64,000 nt of DNA. It comes from DASVRZ01 sp038230215. Lineage in GTDB: Bacteria; Verrucomicrobiota; Verrucomicrobiia; Chthoniobacterales; DASVRZ01. The stretch spans positions 310,001 to 374,000 of the forward strand of contig JBBRNR010000001.1 in assembly GCA_038230215.1 (NCBI GenBank), given 5' to 3'. Below are positions 54,196 to 62,206 of this stretch, piece by piece (positions within the stretch are counted from its first letter, which is position 1; every line of letters starts with the position of its first letter). The notes under the pieces are model-generated. The model searched no databases. It saw only the letters and a list, made by a program, of their open reading frames with translations, and had not been told where the DNA came from. The position numbers were made by a program, and so were the translations under genes.

Positions 54196-55689
54196 TTATT
54201 CATCCGGCTTGAGCACGAGAAAAGCGCTGCCTCCATCACGCTCGACAAACAGGAGCGTGCCCTTCGACTTGTCGCCTTTGTCCAGAGCGAATTGATAAGA
54301 TTTTTCGTCGCTGACTTGCTGAGAATTCACCTCGGTAATAACATCGCCCACGCGTACTCCCGCGACCGCTGCCTCACTGACGGGAGCGACTTCGGTGACA
54401 ATGAGGCCTGTCTTCGACTTCAGTTTTCTCGCCTCGGCCAGCTCGGGCGTTAGCACCTGCACCTCTAGGCCGAGTTCGGATTTTTTGTCAGAATTACCGG
54501 AGTCCGGCGGAGCCATTTCGGGCTTGGGATCGCCGATATTTGGATCGTCGGACGGCGGCGTTTCCTCATCGGACTGATTTTGGGCGCTCAAATTGTTGGG
54601 CATTTCCGCAGTGCGAACCGGGATGGTGAGCTCTTTGCCCTCGCGCCAGACGAGCAATTTCACCGCCTGCCCCACTTTTTTCTTCTGCACCTCGCGCTGG
54701 AGATCGATCGTTTCCCGCACCAGCACGTCGTCCACTTTCAGGATTACATCCTTCGGTCGCAGCTCGCTTTGTAACGCCGGGCCGTCGTTGGAAAGGCTCA
54801 TCACGATCACGCCGTCTTTCAGCGCCTGATATTTTTTGGAACTCTGGGAAATTTCCTGCACCGACTGGATTCCCAAGCCGAGCCACGGACGCGCGATTTT
54901 TCCGTGAGCGATAAGTTCATCGCCAACGCGTCGCAGCAAATTCGAGGAAATGGCAAAGCCGAGTCCCTTGTTAATGCCTTGGATCAAGGTGTTCATGCCG
55001 ACGACTTGGCCATCGATGTCGAGCAATGGTCCGCCGCTATTTCCCGGATTAATCGATGCGTCGGTCTGCAAGAAATCCTCAAACAATCCGCTCCAACGCC
55101 AGTCGAGCAGATTCTGGTTGCGGCCTTTTCCACTGATCACGCCGCAGGTAAATGAGTAAGTAAAATTATATGGCGCACCAATCACGCAAGCGATCTGGCC
55201 TACACGCACGGCGTCGCTATCGGCAAACTCCGCCACGGGCAAATCTTTCGCATCGATCTTGATCACCGCGATCTCTGACATCGGATCATTCCCGACCAGC
55301 CGCGCGGGAAATGATCGTCCGTCCTTAAGTTTCACCTTCATCTTCGCATTCGCATCGACCACATGACTGTTGGTAAAAATGAAGCCGTCGGGCCGACAGA
55401 TAATTCCCGAACCCTCGCTCAATTCCGGCTGTGAGGGAGTCGAGTCGCCTTCGGCATCGGGAGTCTGGTTCATTCCCAGAATATCCGCCGGCGAATGACT
55501 CGCCGCGTTGCCGGTTTTCTCAATCTCGATCACCACGACCGAGGGTGAGACTTTGTCGAAAACCTGGATGTAAGCCTCATTCAACTGCTTCACCAGATCG
55601 CCCGGACCGGCTGCGGGCAGTGGGGTGCTGCAGGCGATGAAAGTTGAAAGCAGAGCGCAGAGCGAAAGACGAAATGAACGTGAAACCAT
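54196..55689 (-). CDS. HtrA-family protease homologue with Glu at the catalytic Asp position
   Basis: 497 residues from ATG 55689. The leader MVSRSFRLSLCALLSTFIACS has a lipobox-like end (FIAC), so it may be a lipoprotein. Protease domain: His in FTNSHVVDA and Ser in NPGNSGGPLL are present, but the segment that should hold the catalytic Asp reads NDPMSEIAVIKI (codon GAG), a Glu. Two PDZ domains flank an acidic Pro-rich linker (SDEETPPSDDPNIGDPKPE). Activity may be reduced or lost. An upstream in-frame start at 55713 is possible. Confidence 0.88.
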   Translation of the reverse strand: MVSRSFRLSLCALLSTFIACSTPLPAAGPGDLVKQLNEAYIQVFDKVSPSVVVIEIEKTGNAASHSPADILGMNQTPDAEGDSTPSQPELSEGSGIICRPDGFIFTNSHVVDANAKMKVKLKDGRSFPARLVGNDPMSEIAVIKIDAKDLPVAEFADSDAVRVGQIACVIGAPYNFTYSFTCGVISGKGRNQNLLDWRWSGLFEDFLQTDASINPGNSGGPLLDIDGQVVGMNTLIQGINKGLGFAISSNLLRRVGDELIAHGKIARPWLGLGIQSVQEISQSSKKYQALKDGVIVMSLSNDGPALQSELRPKDVILKVDDVLVRETIDLQREVQKKKVGQAVKLLVWREGKELTIPVRTAEMPNNLSAQNQSDEETPPSDDPNIGDPKPEMAPPDSGNSDKKSELGLEVQVLTPELAEARKLKSKTGLIVTEVAPVSEAAVAGVRVGDVITEVNSQQVSDEKSYQFALDKGDKSKGTLLFVERDGGSAFLVLKPDE

Positions 55690-55830
55690 GTTGAGTAGAA
55701 CCCCAGACCGCAAAATCGCAAAAGTCGTTCAAAAAGCAAATCCGTCCGCCCGGTTTGCGCGTTAACGGGGTAATTCGATACGGCAGCATTTGACATTCCA
55801 TTCTCTCCCCTTAACTTGCCTCGTAATTCG

Positions 55831-57063
55831 ATGAAAATAGAACAAGCGTCCGTCGCTGCGGAACTTCTGCCCGAGAAAAAATTCATTTCTCATGCGCCTG
55901 GCTACTGGCCTGACGCTACTTCCGAACAGTGGAACGATTGGAAATGGCAGATGAAAAATCGTGTCACCACCCTCGCGCAACTGGAGAAACATCTCGTCCT
56001 CTCGAAGGAGGAACGCGCAGGTGTCCTCCTCTCTGGCAACAAACTCGCGCTCGCCGTTACCCCGCATTATTTTAACCTTATCGAACGCGACAACCCCGGT
56101 TGCCCCATTCGCCGCCAGGTCGTCCCTCGCATCGAAGAAAGCTGGACCTCGCCCTACGACATGGCCGATCCCTGCGGAGAGGACAGCCACATGCCGGTGC
56201 CAGGACTCGTCCATCGTTACCCGGACCGTGTCCTGTTTTTGGTTACCGACCGCTGCGCTTCCTACTGCCGATATTGCACCCGCGCCCGGGTCGTGAGCGG
56301 CGTTGGCGAGCAGGAGTTGCATACGGATTTCGAGCAGGCTTTCCAATATCTGGAGCAGCACACCGAGATTCGCGACGTCCTCCTTTCTGGCGGCGACGCT
56401 CTCCTCTTCTCTGACGACAAGTTGGAATCGATTCTAAGTCGACTCAGAAAAATCGAGCACATCGAATTCCTCCGCATCGGTAGTCGCGTTCCCATCTTTC
56501 TCCCTCAGCGCATCACGCCGAAGCTCTGCCAAATGCTCCAGAAATATCACCCCCTCTGGGTCAGCATCCACACCAACCACCCGCGTGAACTCACCACCGA
56601 GGTTAAGGCCGCGCTGGAAATGATGGCCAACCACGGCATCCCGCTCGGCAACCAGAGTGTCCTGCTCAAAGGTGTCAACGACACCCTCCCGGTCATGAAA
56701 GCACTCGTCCACAAGCTCCTCATGTGCCGCGTCCGCCCGTATTACATCTACCAGTGCGACCTCATCAACGGCTCCTCGCACCTCCGCACCTCTGTCGCCA
56801 AAGGCATCGAAATCATCGAGGGCTTGCGCGGCCACACCACCGGTTACGCCGTCCCGCAATTCGTCATCGACGCCCCCGGCGGCGGTGGCAAAGTCCCCAT
56901 CAACCCGGGCTATGTCCTGCACCACGACCACGAGCGCATCGTCATCCGCAACTACGAGGGAGAAATCTTCGAATACCCCGAAGTCCAGGATCCAACGAAA
57001 GGGCAAAACGGCCCGAGTTCCATTCGCCACCGCGACCGCTACGACGAATACCTCTATTCGTAA
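55831..57063 (+). CDS. kamA: KamA-family radical SAM aminomutase (lysine 2,3-aminomutase type)
   Basis: 410 residues from ATG 55831 (a TTG 15 bp earlier is possible). The radical SAM cluster motif CASYCRYC lies in VTDRCASYCRYCTRARVV; VLLSGGDALLF, IHTNHPRELT and VYQCD-like YIYQCDLINGSSHLRT follow, as in lysine 2,3-aminomutases. Length fits the KamA group rather than the shorter EpmB. It would convert L-lysine to beta-lysine or act on a related substrate. It diverges from the HtrA homologue and converges with the HAD-FolB gene. Confidence 0.88.
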   Translation: MKIEQASVAAELLPEKKFISHAPGYWPDATSEQWNDWKWQMKNRVTTLAQLEKHLVLSKEERAGVLLSGNKLALAVTPHYFNLIERDNPGCPIRRQVVPRIEESWTSPYDMADPCGEDSHMPVPGLVHRYPDRVLFLVTDRCASYCRYCTRARVVSGVGEQELHTDFEQAFQYLEQHTEIRDVLLSGGDALLFSDDKLESILSRLRKIEHIEFLRIGSRVPIFLPQRITPKLCQMLQKYHPLWVSIHTNHPRELTTEVKAALEMMANHGIPLGNQSVLLKGVNDTLPVMKALVHKLLMCRVRPYYIYQCDLINGSSHLRTSVAKGIEIIEGLRGHTTGYAVPQFVIDAPGGGGKVPINPGYVLHHDHERIVIRNYEGEIFEYPEVQDPTKGQNGPSSIRHRDRYDEYLYS

Positions 57064-57084
57064 TCAGTCACCTGCCAAATCCTC

Positions 57085-58047
57085 TCAACAGTCCACGCTC
57101 ACCTGCTTGGCGTAGGGCAGAATGAATTTGCGGACTTTCACGCGAACGGAAGCGACATTGGGAAATGGGAGAATTTGTTGCCTCACCGCCGCGGCGAGCG
57201 ACTCAATGAGGCGCCAGCTTCCTCCGGCGGCGAAGCGGCGAACGTGCTCGCAGACAGCAAAATAATCGACGGTTCGAGTTACATCGTCCTGCATTTTGGA
57301 GAACGCCTGGAGCGGAACAATTTCGAGGTCGAGAAGGAGGCGTTGCGGATGGGCAATTTCATCGTCGGCCACGCCGACTCGGGCGTCGATTTCCAGTCCG
57401 TCGATCCGAATACAACCTGGACCTTCGACGTTTTCCATGAGGATTTGCAGGTCGCCGAGATCGCGCACAATGACGTCGGGACCAGCGGCGGCGAGCTTGG
57501 CGTGATCGTCGAATCCGCTCAAAAGCGCCACGGCCAGCACCCCTGCATGATGCGCTGTGGCGACATCATGGACCATGTCGCCGGCGAAAAGCGTCTCGTG
57601 CGCCTGGAGCCCGTGATCGCGCAGGATTCTCCCGATCTCGTGGCGTTTGTCTATAATGCCGGTGTAACTCCGCTCAAAAAAATCCGCGAAGCCAAACTTA
57701 TCCGCCTGATGCTCGAAATGGCCGGGGCTGATCGTGCTCAGAACGAAGAGACGGCGTCCGGTTTTCTGGCAAAACTCCAGGAAGGCGCGTGAGTGCGGCA
57801 GCGGCTCGACGGCCTCGGCAAAGGGCACGAAATGTCGGTGATATGCCTCGTTGATGGCGTCCATCGAATGCGCGGACATGCGTTTTTCGTAAAACGGCTC
57901 CATCGGCAGACAAAACTCGGCGCGAAATTCCTCCAGCGAGATCGCAGGCAGTTCAAACTCCGCGAAGACAGCGTTGGTCGCTTGCACCACAGGTCGGAGG
58001 TCGTCCACTACCGTGCCCGACCAGTCGAGAATCACATTTTTGATCAT
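57085..58047 (-). CDS. folB: HAD phosphatase fused to dihydroneopterin aldolase
   Basis: 320 residues in two domains. Residues 1-~205 are a complete HAD phosphatase: motif I LDWSGTVVDD, motif II STIS, motif III Lys in DKRHEIGR, motif IV GDMVHDV. Residues ~212-320 are FolB: IRIDGLEIDARVGVADDE, the catalytic Tyr in VDYFAV, LIESLAAAVRQQIL and VRVKVRKFILPYAK with the catalytic Lys. FolB cleaves dihydroneopterin in folate synthesis; the step before it removes phosphate from dihydroneopterin monophosphate, usually credited to unspecified phosphatases. The fusion suggests the HAD half does this. dciA ends 3 bp upstream of its start. Confidence 0.85.
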   Translation of the reverse strand: MIKNVILDWSGTVVDDLRPVVQATNAVFAEFELPAISLEEFRAEFCLPMEPFYEKRMSAHSMDAINEAYHRHFVPFAEAVEPLPHSRAFLEFCQKTGRRLFVLSTISPGHFEHQADKFGFADFFERSYTGIIDKRHEIGRILRDHGLQAHETLFAGDMVHDVATAHHAGVLAVALLSGFDDHAKLAAAGPDVIVRDLGDLQILMENVEGPGCIRIDGLEIDARVGVADDEIAHPQRLLLDLEIVPLQAFSKMQDDVTRTVDYFAVCEHVRRFAAGGSWRLIESLAAAVRQQILPFPNVASVRVKVRKFILPYAKQVSVDC

Positions 58048-58050
58048 AAA

Positions 58051-58410
58051 TTACCCGGCGCAAAAACGGACATCCTTGATTTTTTTCGGTCCGTATTTCG
58101 CCTTTAATTTCTTCAATACTTCGGGTTTCCAGACACGGTCCAGTTCGTAAAGCAGCGTCGGCTGGATGACCCGGACCCAGAGCACGCCGTCCTTCAGCCG
58201 ATGGGGCTTCGAATGGCTTCCGAGGAAATCTCCGACGAGATCGTCCCAAGTCCGGGTGATTTCCGCCTCGTCCAGCCGGTCGCCCAGGCCGAGTTTTTTC
58301 ATCAGCGGCCCGAGAACGTTGGTAACGGTGACGCAGCGGTCGGGCCGTTTTTTTGGTTCCCAATAACCACGGAACTCGGCCAAAATTTCGGCGCGCAGCT
58401 TGGGGTTCAT
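58051..58410 (-). CDS. dciA: DciA-family (DUF721) helicase loader
   Basis: 119 residues from ATG 58410. The DUF721 landmarks are present: LGPLMKKLGLGDRLDEAEITRTWDDLVGDFLGSHSKP and LWVRVIQPTLLYELDRVWKPEVLKKLKAKYG. DciA replaces DnaC as loader of the replicative helicase in most bacteria. A start ten codons upstream is possible. It lies between the ferredoxin and the HAD-FolB gene on the same strand. Confidence 0.82.
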   Translation of the reverse strand: MNPKLRAEILAEFRGYWEPKKRPDRCVTVTNVLGPLMKKLGLGDRLDEAEITRTWDDLVGDFLGSHSKPHRLKDGVLWVRVIQPTLLYELDRVWKPEVLKKLKAKYGPKKIKDVRFCAG

Positions 58411-58481
58411 CTGGGTATGGGGGTAAAAGAAAACCCCCATTTCCCTAAGAAATGAGGGTCTTCGAAAAACATGGGTGCGGT

Positions 58482-58715
58482 TTAGACGCCGTCGTTGCCG
58501 ATGGCCTCGACCGGGCAGCCTTCCATGGCCTCCCTGGAGAGCGCTTCCTCCTCGGGGGTCTCGGGCTGCTTATGCACGTAGGAATGGCCGCCGTCATCGT
58601 TACGAGTGAAGTTGGCGGGCGCGGTCTCGCGGCAGAGATCGCAGTCGATGCATTGATCGTCCACGTAGAATTTGCCAGTGACGTTGTCTTCGTATTTGTT
58701 CGCTAGGTCTGCCAT
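58482..58715 (-). CDS. Single-cluster [4Fe-4S] ferredoxin
   Basis: 77 residues. The cluster is bound by CIDCDLC and the later EGCPVEAI, the Thermotoga/Bacillus Fer-like type with one cluster (three Cys in the first motif and one in the second). The N-terminus MADLANKYEDNVTGKFYVDD is typical. An electron carrier in the cytosol; partner unknown. Codons upstream of 58715 lack similarity. Confidence 0.9.
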   Translation of the reverse strand: MADLANKYEDNVTGKFYVDDQCIDCDLCRETAPANFTRNDDGGHSYVHKQPETPEEEALSREAMEGCPVEAIGNDGV

Positions 58716-58881
58716 AAATTGATTGGTAAAATCGGAGCGAGAAAATAAGGGGCTCACCGGGGTTTGCAATCCTTTTTTGCGAGAAGGATTGGGTGAGTCG
58801 AATGCAACTCGAATCGGCCTGCAGCGCAAAGAATTAGCTTACCCGTCGTCTTTGAGTGCGACATCTGAGATATTCCTCCTC

Positions 58882-59448
58882 ATGCTCCTCGCCTTTCACA
58901 AACCTTATGGCGTGCTTAGTCAGTTTACGCCAAATGGAAGTTCCCATGCGACCCTGGCCGATTTCGGATTTCCGGAAAATGTTTATCCCCTCGGGCGGCT
59001 CGATGCAGACAGCGAGGGGCTGCTCCTACTCTCGGACGAGGCGGGCCTGAACTCCCGTCTGCTCGATCCGCAGGCGGAGCATCCGAGGACGTATCATGCG
59101 CTGGTCGAGCGTGTGCCCGATGAGAAATCGCTCGTGCAACTGCGGGAAGGCGTTGTTTTCGATGGGAAAAAATCGCGTCCTTGCCAGGCCTGGGTTCTGG
59201 AGCCGCAACCGCTCGTTGCGCCACGCGATCCTCCGGTGCGCTTCCGAAAAAATGTCGCCGACATCTGGATCGCGCTCACGCTGATCGAGGGCCGGAATCG
59301 TCAGGTCCGCAAAATGACGGCTGCGGTGGGTCATCCGACGTTGCGTCTGATACGAGTGCAAGTCGGCTCATTTCTCCTCGGCGATCTCGCCCTCGGAAAC
59401 TGGCGGGAGTTAGATACCCATGAGCGCCGGCTGGTTTTGGGCAAATGA
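58882..59448 (+). CDS. 23S rRNA pseudouridine synthase, RluE/RsuA group
   Basis: 188 residues from ATG 58882: LAFHKPYGVLSQF, the catalytic Asp in LGRLDADSEGLLLLS, and EGRNRQVRKMTAAVGHPTLRL. There is no N-terminal S4 domain, as in RluE, which modifies U2457 of 23S rRNA. Family certain, target inferred. Confidence 0.9.
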   Translation: MLLAFHKPYGVLSQFTPNGSSHATLADFGFPENVYPLGRLDADSEGLLLLSDEAGLNSRLLDPQAEHPRTYHALVERVPDEKSLVQLREGVVFDGKKSRPCQAWVLEPQPLVAPRDPPVRFRKNVADIWIALTLIEGRNRQVRKMTAAVGHPTLRLIRVQVGSFLLGDLALGNWRELDTHERRLVLGK

Positions 59449-59455
59449 CGGGTCT

Positions 59456-59626
59456 TTATTTCCCAAGTCGCCGGGCCAGCCACCAGCCGGCATACACTCC
59501 GAGGAGACTCCCGATGGAGCTGATGGTAAAGGCCCACGTCATTCCCCACGGTTCGGCAGCGGCCCAGCCGAGGTAGCCGCCGATGTTCAAACCGATAAAG
59601 ATGAGCAGTTTCACAACGAAATTCAT
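59456..59626 (-). CDS. Small two-helix membrane protein
   Basis: 56 residues from ATG 59626: two hydrophobic helices (FVVKLLIFIGLNIGGYLGW and WAFTISSIGSLLGVYAGWWL) with a short loop and a basic end ARRLGK. Conserved glycine spacing suggests a real gene. Function unknown. The codons upstream of 59626 overlap the helical-repeat gene region and are not used. Its end faces the pseudouridine synthase across 7 bp. Confidence 0.65.
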   Translation of the reverse strand: MNFVVKLLIFIGLNIGGYLGWAAAEPWGMTWAFTISSIGSLLGVYAGWWLARRLGK

Positions 59627-59661
59627 GAGCAGCAATCGCGCCCTGACTCGCGTGAAAAAAA

Positions 59662-61083
59662 CTACCGCGCCAGCCGTTGCTTTAGGTCGGGAGCGAGCGA
59701 GGATTTTTGCAGCCAGGCGGCGGCTTGCGCCGGGCTGGAAGTTTTCCAGTTTTCGTAAATGTTCGTGATCTGCTCCTGCGATTTGTCGGAGTTGTTGATC
59801 GTTGTCGCCCATTGCAACGCTTGGGAGGGATTAGATTCGGCCAATTGATCGCTTAAGGCTTCGCGTCCGAGGTCGCTCTGCGGACTGCCAGCGGACTGCT
59901 GCTGCACCCATTTGGTGAGTCCGTCGCTGTCGGTGGCAGCCCAGGAATTGAGCGTATTGCTGGTAGCCTCATTGCGAGTTTTCGGGTCGGGCAGGGAGCT
60001 GACCCAGCGAAGGGCTTTCTCGGGTTCTATGCCGCCCCAAGTCTGGGCGAGTTCGAGGACGGCGCTTTGCCGCACTTCCGGATTGGAAATTTGGCCGACC
60101 CATTTTGTAGCCGCTTGTATGTCGGACGCGCCCCAGATGCTGGCGAGTACGCTCGCTGCATTCGATTGAGACTCGCCTTTGGGCAATGAATTGACCCAGA
60201 CCGAGGCACCAGCAGGGTCGTCGGAGGCCCAGGAATCGACGACTTGATCGATGAGCTCGCCGCTGCCGGGCGAGTTGAGGTGTTGTCCCACCCAGGTGGC
60301 GGCGGCGGCAGGCGATTGACGGCACCATTCCTGGGTGACGGCGAGGAGGACAGCGGATTTTTGATTTTGCGGCAGGCTTTCCGCCCATTGCGCCGCAGCG
60401 GCGGGGTCAATATTGGTCCAGGCCGTGGCGATGGTTTCCAGGGCGTTGCCCGTGGCGGTGCCGAGGTGAGTGCCACGCACCCAATTGGCGGCATCCTGCG
60501 GCGAGAGGGTGGACCACGCCTTCAAGGCGGCAGTGAGGCCCTCGACTTTGAGCGGACCGTCGAGGTTATTTTGCGCCCAGGAGAGAGCGTCCTGCGGATG
60601 TGCTGTGGCCCAGTCTTCCAATCCCGTGGAGAGACACTCTGTGCGGAGGCTACCGGCGGGCAGGGCTGCGGTGTATTTCAGCGCGGCCTGCGGATCTTTG
60701 CGAACCCACGTTTTGATGACGGCCGAAAAATAAACCGTGCGGTCGGCCATGCTGGCGATCTGCGAGACGAGTTCCAGTGCTTTCTGGAGATCGGTGCCGG
60801 CGAGTTTTTCGGCGTAGGCGCGCAAAGCGGTGTTGCGGGCATCTTCCTCGACAATTTGCTGGGCGTCGGTGAGGCTGTCGGTGGATTTGGAGTTTCCTGC
60901 GGAATCAGCGACTTGGAAGCGGGCGTCGGGTGCGGGCAGCTGCTGCAGAACGGTCGAGTTGGAGGTTTTTGAAGAATGCGGCTGCCCGACCACGGCTGGC
61001 GTGGTTGGGTGGGAAGTCAGCGAACCGCCGAGCCAACCGAGGGCGAGACCACCCAGAAAAACAGCAGGTAGTAAAAATTTCAT
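59662..61083 (-). CDS. Exported helical-repeat protein (W-x-x-x-DP repeats)
   Basis: 473 residues with an N-terminal anchor or signal (MKFLLPAVFLGGLALGWLGG). From ~100 to the end it is made of about eleven repeats of 30-35 residues with the pattern W-x(3)-[DS]P-x-A-A-x-W-[VA]-x(2)-LP, e.g. TNIDPAAAAQWAESLP and GGIEPEKALRWVSSLP; each should form two helices, a TPR/Sel1-like solenoid. Binding partner unknown. I recall similar repeats as common in Verrucomicrobiota and Planctomycetes. Confidence 0.72.
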   Translation of the reverse strand: MKFLLPAVFLGGLALGWLGGSLTSHPTTPAVVGQPHSSKTSNSTVLQQLPAPDARFQVADSAGNSKSTDSLTDAQQIVEEDARNTALRAYAEKLAGTDLQKALELVSQIASMADRTVYFSAVIKTWVRKDPQAALKYTAALPAGSLRTECLSTGLEDWATAHPQDALSWAQNNLDGPLKVEGLTAALKAWSTLSPQDAANWVRGTHLGTATGNALETIATAWTNIDPAAAAQWAESLPQNQKSAVLLAVTQEWCRQSPAAAATWVGQHLNSPGSGELIDQVVDSWASDDPAGASVWVNSLPKGESQSNAASVLASIWGASDIQAATKWVGQISNPEVRQSAVLELAQTWGGIEPEKALRWVSSLPDPKTRNEATSNTLNSWAATDSDGLTKWVQQQSAGSPQSDLGREALSDQLAESNPSQALQWATTINNSDKSQEQITNIYENWKTSSPAQAAAWLQKSSLAPDLKQRLAR

Positions 61084-61300
61084 GAGGCCGACAGTCGCTG
61101 ACTCAGCGGCATGTTGTCAAACAACCCAGCCCGCTGTCGTCAGACCTCCTGAGTGGGATCTAGATGGTGTCTTCCTCGCCATAGCCATCCATGTCGCAAA
61201 GGTGAGTTTCATGCAATTGGAGCCCCATTCTCACTTCACGAGGCAAAACTTTACACTGCCGCCTCCCAGTGAAATGCTCTCCACTCTTTCCCTGCTCACC

Positions 61301-62080
61301 ATGTCTCACCGTAAAAAACGCATCATCCTGAAATTCGGCACCGGCATTCTCGCCCTGCCCGACGGGATGGCGCTGGATCAAGGGCAATTCAAAGCGCTTA
61401 CTGAGGAGATAGCCACCTTGATCAGGACCGGCCACGAAGTCTGCGTCGTCTCCAGCGCAGCGGTGGCAGCCGGACTCGCCACGCTTGGATTTTCTGAGCG
61501 TCCGACCGATCTGCCGTCGATTCAGGCCTGCGCTGCGGTCGGTCAATCAAGGCTGATGCAGGTCTATGAGTCGCTTCTTTCCAAGCACGATCTGCATGTC
61601 GGCCAGCTCCTCCTCACGCATCAGGACATCGACAGCCGGGCACGTTACGCCAATGCCCGCAACACTCTCGACCGGCTCTTTGCCTGCGGAAATGTCGTCC
61701 CGATCATCAACGAAAACGACTCCGTCGCCGTCGAGGAACTCCGCTTCGGTGATAACGACCGCCTTTCCGCCGAGGTCGCCATTTTAGCCGGGGCCGACCT
61801 GCTCATTCTCCTCACCAGCGTCGATGGCTTGATCGATGAAAAAACCGGAGCCGTCGTCCCGCTGGTCAGTGATCTCTCCGAAGCTGGCGAACTCGTCCGT
61901 GACGAAAAAGGCCGTTTCAGCGTTGGCGGCATGAAAAGCAAACTCCAGGCCGCGCACCACGCCGCCAGCTCCGGCATTCAGGTCGTCATCGCCAACGGAC
62001 GCAAACCCGCCAGCGTCGGTCGCATCGTCGCCGGTGAATCCATTGGAACCCGCGTCACCGCCCACCAAGGAAAAAATTAA
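61301..62080 (+). CDS. proB: Glutamate 5-kinase
   Basis: First step of proline synthesis. 259 residues of the amino-acid kinase fold: LKFGTGIL, VVSSAAVAAG, INENDSVAVEELRFGDND, and GVGGM-like FSVGGMKSKLQAA. The C-terminal PUA domain of E. coli ProB is absent, as in many bacteria. ATG 61301 is chosen (MSHRKKRIILKFGTG); ATG 61274 would add nine residues. The stop codon lies in the repeat that separates it from proA. Confidence 0.93.
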   Translation: MSHRKKRIILKFGTGILALPDGMALDQGQFKALTEEIATLIRTGHEVCVVSSAAVAAGLATLGFSERPTDLPSIQACAAVGQSRLMQVYESLLSKHDLHVGQLLLTHQDIDSRARYANARNTLDRLFACGNVVPIINENDSVAVEELRFGDNDRLSAEVAILAGADLLILLTSVDGLIDEKTGAVVPLVSDLSEAGELVRDEKGRFSVGGMKSKLQAAHHAASSGIQVVIANGRKPASVGRIVAGESIGTRVTAHQGKN

Positions 62081-62196
62081 CCACAGAGAGCGCAGAGAAC
62101 ACAAAGTAGGATGGTACCCGCGTCTTTCTGCGCTCTCTGTGGTTAAATCAACGTGCCACGACTCTCCTTTGCGTTCTCTGCGCTCTCTGTGGTTAA
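62077..62196. repeat. Three-armed inverted repeat between proB and proA (CACAGAGAGCGCAGAG family)
   Basis: A 24-bp arm beginning TTAACCACAGAGAGCGCAGA (62077-62100) recurs as an exact complement at 62173-62196, and 19 bp of the same complement also occur at 62128-62146. The left arm can pair with either right-hand copy, but not both. The element starts within the proB stop codon and ends 10 bp before proA. Repeats of this kind are widely scattered in environmental bacterial genomes. Confidence 0.85.
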
Positions 62197-62206
62197 GTAA
62201 TGTCCC

